From positions 1 to 64,000 of the forward strand of contig JANBVO010000013.1 in the NCBI GenBank assembly GCA_030052745.1: a DNA stretch of 64,000 bases, read 5' to 3'. The notes under the pieces are model-generated. The model had not been told where the DNA came from, made no database searches, and was given only the letters and a program-made list of their open reading frames with translations. The stretch comes from Pleurostoma richardsiae (taxonomy: Eukaryota > Ascomycota > Sordariomycetes > Calosphaeriales > Pleurostomataceae). The position numbers were made by a program, and so were the translations under genes. Positions 41,329-52,276 of this stretch are shown here, piece after piece (positions within the stretch are counted from its first letter, which is position 1; every line of letters begins with the position of its first letter).

Positions 41329-44300
41329 TTGGAGCGCCGCAATGAATACCCTTCGCCCACGACGATCTGCGAGAGAATGCCGGAGCAAAGGTGCCGTGAA
41401 TGCGGTGAGAGAAGGTCGACAGTCGCACAATCACCCGCAGCCGAATAGAAGCCAGAGACAGCGATGGCCTCCGGGAGAGCAAGTTGCGGGGAAGAAAAAC
41501 AATGCGTTTGTTGTCGGGTATGCGCCGGTGGGGGCCGTTTATTTTGGCCTTGGTGCGATCTGTGGTGAGGACGGTGAGGTAAACGGCGCAGCGACGCCGG
41601 GCGAGGTGTTATGCGATCAGATGAGGCAAAAGTTGGTCTGGTGATCAGCACGAGGGCCGGGAACGAATTGGCGACTGAGACGGGGGGGTTTTGTTCAAGG
41701 TGGCAGCCCGAGACAACTGAGAAGGTCAGACAGGGCTTGTTCTGCTTCCTTGCAACCTCGCGGTCTGGCCCGGAGAGGGATCAGCGTCGGCGGGTCGGTT
41801 GGGCTGGAAAAAATTGGGGCGGGATTGGGTGCCGTCGAGAGGTTTTCGGCGGTCCGTCTTGTGCGCAGTCTGTGTTAGCGGGCGGTGCCTTGGTGAGCAG
41901 GGGAGCGGTGGTTCTCTGAGGGTGTCGGTGTGGGGAGAGAGACGTGAGACAGGCAGGCAAGAACTGGGAAAGAGAGGAGATGGGGGCCAAGACTACGGAG
42001 GGTGTTGTTGGTGGCCCAAGGTAGAAGATACCTTTTTGAGAGATGATGTATGCGCGCAGCTAAGGTGCGTCTACCTATGTAGTAAGGCGGTTGGGAGAGG
42101 ATCGAGACGGTAAGTTGGTTGATAGGTCACCTTCAGGTGGCTCGGAGAGATGAGGGAATCTCAAAATGCGAAACCTGCAGGAGCCCCTTTTGTCTCTCTC
42201 GTCTGGAACTGGAACTCCCGAGCCGCTCGAATCAGGCAGTTTGAACAGCGGTAGTCTAATAGCTGGCTGGAGGAATGAACGGCTTCCAATATGACACAGC
42301 CGGGCGCTATGGCTGCCTTCAAGTTTAGTTGGTATCTCAATGCTAGCTGCGCAGAGGTCATCAGCAAAGTGTTCCCGCTAGCCGCACATGCACCATCTTC
42401 ACTCTAACGAGGACATGCAGAAGAAGACACTGGTAAAGAGAAAGGCGTTGCTTCAGCTTCTGGTTGTTGACGTCTCTTGCCGCATGCTGGGTGGCCCCCC
42501 ATGGATTCTTCTAGGCGATGGGTTGGTTGTCAATGTCCACAAGGCATGACCCCTCCTTCATCCGCATCGGCTCTAGCAGGTTCCCCGCCTTAAAAGATTC
42601 GGTGCCCCCATCCGTCACATGGGAAGTAAACAGTAAACAAGGGCGGGTAGCGAGCGACCGGGCCACCCCAGGCGTTCAAGAGATAGGAAGAAATGATGCA
42701 CATACAGCAGTTGCCGCGCGGTATGTACGGTATGTACACCGAACCTGTGTTCCTCGTCCTTGAGGCTGTCCTGGTCACCTTCGACTCAGCAGGTGGGCGC
42801 TGGGTGATTGTGCCTGATCGGTGTCCGCTTAAAAGGGCGGTCTGTGCAATATGTGGGTTGTGATAGGCGAGTCCTCGCCCGGGATCGCCCCAAAGAGATC
42901 TCGGGAAAATGTTGTGCAGGGCGGGCGGGCCTCGCTTCTGGCTCGGGGTCGGCGGGCTTTGTCAGGTCCTGCGGGGGGTGGGAAGGAGAAAAAGAAAAAG
43001 AAGGATTGGCGCCGATAAGGGCCGGAGGAGCAAGCCCGCAGGGTATGGCTGCCGTGTACTTCGTGCGAGGCGAGGGTACGGATGCCCTGCCGTTTTATAT
43101 GTCCCTGTGGACGGACCTGCTGCCGCCTGGTTGTGGGTTACAGAGGATGGGGCCGTGTAGGGTAAGGTAAGGTATGCCGCGTATATGTATGTCCCGACAG
43201 CTGTGCGTTGACGCTGCGGCCTGTGAAGTGATGCGTTGCTGGGGCAGAGGGAGTCTCGGCTGCGGTAGAGAATGCAGCGCTCGCTGCCTGCGGTGGACCG
43301 ACCGACCAGTGGTGCAGTCTCACTTCTCACTTACACAAGGCCACAGCACATAAGGCGCCTGCAGAACCTGCCTTCTCTGATCAGGCAGCGAATCCACTGC
43401 TAATACTCTCTAGGCGCTTAGTCTCTTTGGCCGGGGAGCGGTATGTAACTCTGTCTGTCAGAGTGCCTGCAAGCAGCCCAGTCTGGATCTGGCAGGTTTT
43501 CGCTGGCGGACAAATTCTTCGTGCTGCTGATGTTGCTGCAACGGCTGGCTGGTGCAGTACGGGCTGAGAGACAACCCGACAAAGAGCGACGGATACGCTG
43601 CAAAGAAATGGGCCGTCAAGTCTCGTTGCAACGCTCGCAATTATCCGAGTGGATCTTCTGTCTGTTGTCTCGCTCTTGCTCGTGTTCTCTTCAATGGCCT
43701 CTTCTCGATGCGTGGTTCCTGGTCTCGGGGTTCCCTCATGATTCGGTTCAGAAAATCCAAAGATTCCGCTAAAGCTGTGCAAAGACCAAAGAAGGCGGGA
43801 AGGTGTGGTCCGTCTGCAGGGCAGGGAATTGTCATGAACGAGATGTGTTTACTACTCTAAAATATCGGCCAAAGGGACAACTGGACGCTTGATCTCGAGA
43901 TTGTCTCTGCCAGACAGATGGCTGATACAGCAATTACCGGCATTGGGTCATTGTGCCTTAAGTATTGGCAGTCTTCGTGATCGTTGGCAGCTTTCTAAAC
44001 CTCCCGGCCCATGAGCTTTCCTAGCGACGAAGCGGTGTCTCTTGTGGGCAACTCCAGCTAGTGAATAGGTCCGGTCTAGACAACGGTCGATGTTGCCGAT
44101 TGTCCAAACGGAACGAGAGCTGCTCACCGCAAAGTCGCATTAAGGAGTCTGTTACTTGTCCTGCATGAAGGCCATTGACTGTCTGACTCAATCTCTGCCA
44201 GCAATGCGGCGCCAGATTTTCTGTCCGGGCACCGACGAATGGGTTGGAGAGACTGACATGGTGGCCAAGAGGGGCCCGTCATCGCCACCGGCTGGGTGCG

Positions 44301-44724
44301 AGTGCCCAATCATCTCTGCGCCGGCCTAAACCTCGACGGTTTTCATGCCCAACTCGGAAGAAACAGTTACCCGGGATTCGCTCCTCTTCTGATTGACTCC
44401 CTCTAGTTATGGGTCTAAGAACTTTCGCTGCAGCCGTCCAACGTCTCTCCTGGTCGTGCTTGACTGGAGCCACGTGCATTAGCTCTCCTTGCCCACACCT
44501 GCCCAAGAAACCCACCATGCAACTCGCATGTCATAAGGCACCAATGGAGCCTGGGCCTCGTTCTGAATAGCCTCACGTCTCCTTGCGACTCTTTTCCAAA
44601 ACAGGGTTGAGTATCGTGTCGTCCCAGATTTCCAATATGCTACTACAGTAGCTCACGGGTAGGGGGCATATCACCCAGATCACTGGAATCCGCAACCTTG
44701 ACTTGCAGCCGGTAGCGGCAAATC
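41329..44724. other. Long gene-free region (3.4 kb)
   Basis: The longest gap in the conserved half. It is upstream of the ubiquitin-like-domain gene and downstream of EMC2. Many plus-strand frames (for example 41342-41919 and 42808-43170) are open, but they read as Arg/Gly-rich nonsense with no domain, and the strand composition is skewed (G-rich plus strand at 41500-42100). A short GGTAA-type run lies at about 43160-43172. It may hold a long 5' leader or regulatory RNA; nothing in the sequence proves it. Confidence 0.5.
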
Positions 44725-45865
44725 TCATTTCACGACGTTGGCTGTCTCCTTCAGCAAGAACTCACGGGCGGCAGCAATCTCCGATTCCTCATATCCACAC
44801 CACCCTCTCTCCTTGGCCGAGCCACGACGGACGATCTCGGAAAGTTTTTCAGTGGCCGCCGCATGGAGGCGCTCGATTGTGGAGTTGTCCGGAAGCGCAA
44901 AATCATCACCATCTGGGTGCTTATTGGGCTTGGTCGGTCCCTTGAGCAACCGTGATGCAACCTGGCGTTGTCAGAAACTTCCGGTAGGTTGAGGAATGGG
45001 GCGCAGCAGTCTCACCAGTGCGAGGCCATAATACCCGCGCAGGTAATCATCACAGAGCTCGATACTCCGTGAGAACCTCTTCAGAGACTCAGCCAGATAC
45101 TTTTTGGACGAGATGTCGTCTGCACCACTGGCAGTGGCGGCCATGAACTCTACTTCGCCCAACCGCGCGTGGATCTGACACACAAATGTTAGAGCGCTGA
45201 GGATGTCCAAGTGGCGTGGTATACTGACATTCCACGCATTCGGCGTCAACAGTAAGACCTCCTCAAGAGAGAATATAGCTTGGGCATACATGCCCTGAGA
45301 AAAATATAAGTCCGCCAATTCGGACCATGCTTCTGCATCAGTGGGCGAGAAGTCCAGCAGAGCTGTCAGGGCAGATATCGCGTCAGAGATCCGGCCCAGG
45401 GACCGCAGGAGCGCAATCCGTCTTTTTGTTATAGGCTGTCAACAGTTAGCCAGGGCAGTTATAGACTTTGATGCCCAATTGACTGACAATGTTGGTGTTG
45501 CTCTCAGTCAGAATGTTATCATAATCCTTCAAGACCTTCTCCAGCGCAGCATCGCCTTCGGCTTCGGCCTCTTTAACCAATCCCTTAAACGCCATGATTC
45601 GCTCGTTGTCGTCACCAAAACGACGCACCAGCCTCTCGAGGCACTGGTATGCCGCCTGCTCATCTCCAGTCCGCAGACATGACAGTAGCAAATTTTCGTA
45701 CTTGATCCACAGATCAGGGGTTTCTGTTGCGGAAAAGAGGGCGAGCAGTGGCGATGACGACACTGAGCTTGGGGAGCTCTTCAGGACAGCTGGCGCACGT
45801 TGGGCAAGTTCCAAGGCCGCGCCTGGCGACAGGTGGCTCGGCGGATGCAGAAGTGAGGGTGCCAT
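44725..45865 (-). CDS. EMC2: ER membrane protein complex subunit 2
   Basis: Four exons (45488-45865, 45229-45435, 45016-45174, 44725-44961) give 326 residues; three 52-54-nt introns, all in phase. The product is a TPR protein: repeats are seen in LWIKYENLLLSCLRTGDEQA, in PITKRRIALLRSLGRISDAI, in AEAWSELADLYFSQGMYAQA and in the IHARLGEVEF segment, followed by the family-typical CDDYLRGYYGLAL. EMC2 is the soluble cytosolic scaffold of the EMC insertase, which inserts tail-anchored and multipass proteins into the ER. Length and repeat order are normal. It is divergent from the AP-3 delta gene across 532 bp. Confidence 0.92.
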
Positions 45866-46397
45866 CGTCAGGGTTGGACTTTAAGGTAGTTGATCTGCTG
45901 TCCGACAATCGCGCCTATGCTGCCATAGGGACTAGATGTTATAAGATGGTCTTTGTCTAGACCTTCCGCGTCTGGAGCGTCGAAGTTGTCACCTACTGGC
46001 TGAGGCATGCGGCGCCTACCTAGGTACCTAGACAAGGTACCTTAGCTATTTCGGATATTCGGCGCTAAGATCTTCCGCTTAAACACCAACACAGTGCAAT
46101 TTTGTGTGACTTTGCGAAGAAAATCCACTATACACACTGTATGGCGTGGGGCAGTGGGTGACGTCCCATGGGAGGAGCCGCGACGAGCAGCTCCTTCTGG
46201 TTTCTGGAGATAGACCCAAGGGCGTGATCATGGCCTGTTGCCCTTGGCGCATACTTGACTGTCTTCAATAACCGGTGGGCACCACTTCAAGATGAAATAT
46301 GTGTTTGGCTGCGCGTTGTCCCGTCCTCAAAACTTGTCCCGCCCTTAATTCCTAAGCATTGGCCGCAGAGCAAAGCTGCGGCCTAGGATTCCTCAAG
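45866..46397. promoter_or_regulatory. Divergent EMC2/APL5 promoter
   Basis: 532 bp between divergent genes. It contains a TAGGTACCTAGACAAGGTAC stretch at about 46020-46039 with internal palindromes (GGTACC, TAGGTACCTA). This kind of CCTTACCTAGGTACC motif also recalls the array at 1-99. No specific factor can be assigned. Confidence 0.35.
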
Positions 46398-49300
46398 ATG
46401 TATGTCGCGATGCAATGAAGCTCTGGGCGGGCTACAACTAAAAGATCCTAGGTTCGAGAAATCACTATATGACCTCATCAGAGGTCTGCGCAACCACAAA
46501 GGCAACGAGAAGGAGTATATCCAGAACTGTCTGAAAGAATGTCGGTCCGAGATTCGCGGTCAAGACATGGGTTAGTTATAAGGCAACGACAGCTTAGAAC
46601 AGCAGCGCCGGGCGGACAAGAGCTGATGACTTGTATTACAGATGTCAAAGCGACAGCTTTGCTCAAGCTCATCTATCTCGAGATGGTGGGCCACGACATG
46701 TCCTGGGCCTCGTTCCATGTCCTCGAGGTCATGTCCTCGCCGAAATACCACCAGAAGAGGGTGGGCTACCTAGGGGCTGTGCAGAGCTTCCGGCCGGATA
46801 CCGAAGTCCTGATGCTGGCGACCAACTTACTGAAGAAGGTTTGTTAGCCCTGTCATACTTTGCGACGCATGTTCTGACTGCATGTAGGACCTGTCAGCTG
46901 CCGCACCGACGACGATATCACTCCCGATCACCGCCCTGCCTCACTTTATCACCCCCTCTCTTGCGCTTTCGACACTTGCAGATCTCCTTCCACGGCTTAA
47001 CCATACGCATCCGTCGATACGGAAAAAGACCATCGTGACCCTATACCGGCTAGCTCTTGTGTATCCAGAGACTTTGCGAGCGGCATGGCCCAAGATCAAA
47101 GACCGGCTCATGGACAAGGATGAAGATCCTAGTGTCACCGCCGCCATTGTCAATGTGGTCTGTGAGCTCGGCTGGAGAAGGCCGAATGACTTCCTCCCTC
47201 TGGCGCCTCGGCTATTCGAGCTGCTTGTGGACGGTGGGAACAACTGGATGGCAATAAAGCTTATCAAGCTGGTACGCAATCTTCCTCCAGGATTGCTCGT
47301 GTAGGCTGTTACTGACATTAGACCAGTTTGCCACGCTGACCCCTCTGGAGCCACGGCTTGTCCGCAAGCTTCTGCCCCCCTTAACGGAGATTATACGTAC
47401 GACACCGGCAATGTCACTCCTATATGAATGCATCAATGGCATCATCCAGGGCGGTATCCTTGGAAGCGCAGATGACATATCAGGAAGAGAAGAGATTGCA
47501 TCCTTATGTGTGTCGAAGCTTCGCGGCATGATCATGGTCGACGGCGATCCAAACCGTGAGTCGGCCTCTTTTACTAAAGAAGCCCAGCACTTTCCCAGCT
47601 AATGTGCTCTTGTTAGTAAAATATGTCGCACTCCTCGCCTTCAACAAGATAGTGGTGACGCATCCGTTCCTTGTGGCACAGCAAGAAGACGTGATACTAG
47701 ATTGCATTGACAGTCCCGACATCACCATCCGCATCAAGGCTCTAGACCTTGTCCAGGGCATGGTCAGCAGCGACAACTTGGTCTCCATCGTCAGCAGGCT
47801 CATGAGGCAGCTGAAGACGTCGGGCTCTTCTAACAGAACTGCGAATCAGCCTGAATCCGGCTACAACTCGGATGAAGAAGCCGCAGTCAGTATCAATGTG
47901 TCAGCAAAGGAAGCTGAACAGGCACCTCCTGTACCAGAAGAGTACAGAATCGATCTCATTGCCAGGGTCCTTTCGATGTGCTCCCAAAACAACTACGGCA
48001 ATCTTATAGATTTCGAATGGTACATTGACATCTTGACCCAGCTGATCAGATCTGCTCCCGTTCCTCGGGAATTGGATGGCACAGAGCAACCTGCTGAAAT
48101 GTCGAAGTCTTCAGCAGGAGACATTACGGAAAGGATAGGGGATGAGATACGGAACATAGCCGTCAAGGTCAATGCTGTTCGGCAAGCAGCAGTTAATGCG
48201 GCAGAGTTAATCGTGGCTCAACTCAGTTCCGAGTCTCCTTCTACTCGGCCGATTGCATCCAGGGCTTTAAGACCCCTTTCTTGGATTCTCGGTGAATATG
48301 CCGACCAGCTATCCTCTCCTGAAGACGCACTTGGATATCTATTGCAGTTGATGCCACGTGCCAACTATCCTGAGGTTCTTGCGGCTTGTCTACAGTCAGT
48401 CATCAAAGTTTTCGTACAGGTCGCTGGAGGTGACCTCGCACCCTGGACAGCGGAGCGGAAGGCAAGGACGTCGCTTTTAATGGCTCGTATCATCAATGTG
48501 TTCGAGCCACTGGTGCTGCATCCGAACTTGGAGGTGCAGGAACGAGCTGTGGAGTTCACCGAACTCCTAAAGCTGACGGCCGAGGCTGTTTCTGGGCAGC
48601 CGGCATCTACTGAGGAAGTCCAGCAGGATGCGCCTCTGCTGCTGACACAAGCAATCCCCTCCTTGTTCACGGGATGGGAACTGAAGTCCGTCGCAGCGGG
48701 TGCTCAGAGAAATGTCCCTTTGCCAGATGGCCTAGACCTGGATGAACCCATACATCCTAATCTCCACAACCTGCTAGCACAAGCAGACGTTCTAAGCCTT
48801 CCAGTCGAAGAGGATGATGAATTCGAAGCTTATTACTATCAGAAACCTCCGGCTGCCAGCATTGCATCAAATGAGCCCGCAATTAACCGGCTGGCGGATG
48901 CTCCAGAGGAGGTTTCTAGCTCTTATCAGCAAGCGGGCGAAGAAAGCTACCTCGATCCTGACATACTCGCTAGGAGGAGGGCAGAGCGCATTGAACGGAA
49001 CAAGGACGACCCATTCTATATTCAGGGACCTCAGAGTCTACCAGCGACATCAACGCCGATACACAACATCCTGCAGAACGAGAATGGCCCAGATCTGGAC
49101 ATTGACTCCATCCCCATCATGCAACTCGACCTGGACAAGCTCAACAGCGGTATCAACGACGCCGCCAGGTCTCAGAGTCATCCAACCCGGCCCAAGATCA
49201 GGCAGAGGGTCGTCATCGCAGCCGACGAGACCTTGGCCAGCAGCGGGCTGTCGACACCCAGGAACTACGACTCCGAGAACAACTCGGACAGCTTCACCAA

Positions 49301-49763
49301 GTCCCGGAGTCGGAAGCTGAGGCAGTCGCTCCTGCAGGTCGACTCGAGCAACATTGGTGCGCTGAACCTCGAGGGCGGCGGTGGCAACGCCGCGGACGGT
49401 GGCTACGACCCCGAGCAGCAGAAGCGCGAGGAGGCCGAGATGGCACAGGCCATGAAGGAGGTCGAGCGCCTGCGCCTCGAGATGCAGCGCGCCAATGAGC
49501 GGATCCATGTCGCGCAGGGCGTCCCGGCCGAGGGTGCCGTCGTCGTCAAGAAGAAGAAGAAGGTCGCGAAGAAGCCGAAGGCCGTAGCCGGGGACGGCGG
49601 GGATGGGGACGGCGCGGTAAAGGTCAGGAAGAAGAAGAAGGTGGCGGCCATAGATGAGGGTGCGGGCGGTAGCACCCCGGCTTCTGAGGGCGGAGACCAG
49701 GTCGTGGTGAAGCCGAAGAAGAAGAAGGCGAGGCCACCCGTCGACCTGGAGGAAGCGGCTTGA
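46398..49763 (+). CDS. APL5: AP-3 adaptor complex subunit delta
   Basis: Predicted exons 46398-46399, 46452-46570, 46642-46838, 46888-47271, 47327-47555 and 47617-49763 give 1025 residues. The start codon appears split: AT at 46398-46399, a GTATGT donor at 46400, and the G after the acceptor at 46451. This gives MFEKSLYDLIRGLRNHKG, exactly how delta adaptins begin. Without this intron an ATG at 46402 would add 16 unrelated residues. The adaptin trunk of HEAT-like helices runs to about residue 600 (for example NLLKKDLSA and LYECINGIIQ). The hinge is acidic, and the C-terminus has Lys-rich runs (KKKKK) and a coiled region typical of delta. AP-3 carries cargo from Golgi or endosome to the vacuole. 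All phases agree. Confidence 0.95.
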
Positions 49764-49943
49764 TAGAAATGCTGCTGATGGATACTACAATAAAGAAATG
49801 ATGATCCTTTACAAGTATATGTTGACACTTTGTTGAGATGCTATCGTCATTGTGACTGCTGGACGGCCACAAGGAGCGATGTTCTGGACACCGGGGCACA
49901 TTTGACCGGGTATATGATCTCTACTCATCCAGTAGACTCCACT

Positions 49944-51508
49944 CTATGTTGGCTGACCTTTATCTATCTCCGCAAAGCCCTCTTTCTCCAGCTCCATAGC
50001 CCCAACATCAGGCAAGACCGGCGTCTCAGTCATATCCCTCGGCAACACCCCTCCGTCAGCAACACCCACGACCTTCCCCAGCGCCTGGTCCTGGCCACCA
50101 TCCCCGCCCAGCCTCCCCCACGCCGGCCCGTTCATCTTGGCCTCCCCGCCCTCGCTCTTGAAGTGGTACCCCCTGGCGCGCGGCCTCGTGCCCATCCCTG
50201 CCGGTACCTCCGCCTCGTACGCGAGCGTGAACGCGCGCGAGTCCCGCTCAAACTGGTCGTGCCCGGCGACCAGGGAGGCGCGGACGCCGGCGAAGAAGGC
50301 GGACAGGACGGCGTGGTTGTGCAGCTGCAGCAGCGTCCAGGCGAGCATCTCGCGCGCGCTGAGCAGGTGGTGCAGGTAGGCGCGGTGGTGGCTGGTGCAG
50401 GCGTAGCAGGTGCAACCCGGCGAGAGGGGCTGCATGGAGACCTTATGCTCGGGGAGGGAGAGGTCGATACCTAGTGGGAGGGGTTCATCAGGGGAGGAAG
50501 AGGAGGAGGAGGGCAGTGGTGGGAATGTGAAGGTCAGGGCGACGCCGGCGTCGGAGACGCTGTTGACGAAGGGAACGAGGAGGAGGTCGATGCCGAGAGA
50601 GATCTGCCGGAGGATGTGGTGCGGGGAGGATGGCGGCTGGAGGGAGAGACGAGGCAAGGGGAGGAGCGGTGGGTGGGACCCAAGATCTGCGGCGATGTCG
50701 ACGTCGTAGATGGCAAGGCCGGAAAGTGAGGAAAGGATGTCATCTTCGGAGAGGCGAGAGAGGTACTCCCATTGTATGGAGTAGGGAACCGGCAGCGTGG
50801 GTGCAAAGACGGCGATGTCATCGCCGTCTGCCTTGAGGCTGTCGCGGTCGAAGGAGCGGCACCAGTCGACCATCCAGTCTTCGGTGCGCTCCGCCTGCCG
50901 GAGGCCACGCTTGGCAGTCTGGGTCGTGGCGGAGCTGTAGTTGATGTCGGCGAGAGGAATGGCGATGTCTGGCCTCAGTGTCTCCACGGCGGAGATGTAC
51001 TCCTCGGTTGTGAGCGACTGGAAGCCAGTGGAGGTGAAGACACTGATGAAGTTGTTGCCATTTCCGAGCGTCGACTTCACCGCTGGGTTCCGCCGGGCTC
51101 CAAGCACCGTGATATGTGAGGAGGGCAGCGATGTGAATGCGTGCAAGCGCCTTTTGTCCCCTGACACTGGGGTCAGGAAGACAGGGGCTGTCCTGTTGGG
51201 TGTCTTTTGGGCCCTCTCGATGACTGCGATGCAAGTTAGTCAGCAGGATACAGAAAACAACCCTCTGTGTCTGTGTACTCACAGTCCTCTAGGGCCATAT
51301 AAGAGCCTCCGAAGCCGCCATGTTTTGCCACGTTGTCCGGGGTCAAGTGAGGGACAACTCCTCGTGAGGTCACGGCCAAGAAATTCGGCGTCTCTATTCG
51401 GTTGCGCTTGGGCAGGGCGAGCTGCCCAAGTCTTGCTGCCGCCCCCTCACCCAATACGGCTTTCAGGACCTCAAACCTCATCTCTTGGTCCCTCTCCAGC
51501 TCAGTCAT
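49944..51508 (-). CDS. QTRT2: Queuine tRNA-ribosyltransferase accessory subunit 2
   Basis: Two exons, 51283-51508 and 49944-51223, give 501 residues. The TGT fold is visible: the beta strand RIETPNFLAVTSRGVVPHL near residue 30, FIERAQKTPNRTAPVFLTP across the intron, and the zinc site C-T-C-Y-A-C followed about 25 residues later by LHNH. This is the C-x-C-x2-C-x(n)-H site of tRNA-guanine transglycosylases. The catalytic Asp motif of QTRT1 is not evident, which fits the non-catalytic partner. The heterodimer exchanges queuine for guanine at position 34 of GUN tRNAs and is linked to mitochondria. Baker's yeast lacks the pathway. The first ATG of the region (51508) was used; Met10 is an alternative. 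It is convergent with APL5, with only about 180 bp between stops. Confidence 0.92.
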
Positions 51509-52276
51509 GATTGTATACACGCAAACGAGCGGACCCTGACATAGGCATGGGTGAAGCCGGGCTGTGGGTAATCCTTGAAGTGTGTTCACCCCGATGTGTC
51601 ATACGCCCTGTCGGTGAGTAAGCTACGGTCCACAACCTCCTTGCTAAGAGGACTCGACTGAGGCACCAGTTTCTTGGACCCTTGAACCCCGGATTCAGGA
51701 TGTATCGCTCATTCTTTCTGAGCGCTAGAGGCTATAATGGCCCTAGCTGTGACTCGCGAGAGCCAGAGGCAAAGAAAGCCCTGACTATCTCGAGATGTGG
51801 CTGTTCTGAGATCTCAGCCACATCACTAACTCCCAGCCTGACGTGCCGTCAAGCCACAGCCCGGAAGAAAGTTGCCGGCTGCAGGTCCCCACCGGAGTGG
51901 GCCAGGAACGACTACTGTGGCCAATCAGCGCGTGGAAAGTGTGAAACTGTTATTGGGACCCCTGCGCGCGGTGGTGGGATGGCCTCGCCCGAAGCTCCGA
52001 AAGCTGGGCATAGACATCCAAGTCCGAAGATGCCGGGCTGACCGCCCAATGCTGCCCTCCATGCCTCTTCGCATATAATGAGACCACGCGGACGGAGACG
52101 TCGGCGGTCATGATCTTCTCCTTTGTTTTCCAGGTTATACGGAATACATAGTCAGGATACCCCCTAGACAGCGCTTCTTTATCTCCTACCGACGCCCTCT
52201 CTTGTGAATTCATCAGTCGCTTTGCTCCGTGAGCTGTATCACGGAACCCGATATATCCGGACCCCACGCTTACGGG
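51509..52276. promoter_or_regulatory. Divergent promoter of QTRT2 and the LCCL gene
   Basis: About 770 bp. A frame upstream of the LCCL gene opens at a GTG (52229), not an ATG, so it is leader sequence. Nothing else recognised. Confidence 0.4.

Noticed and set aside
52229-52276. 16-codon N-terminal extension of the LCCL protein
   Set aside because: It begins with GTG; the first ATG is at 52277.
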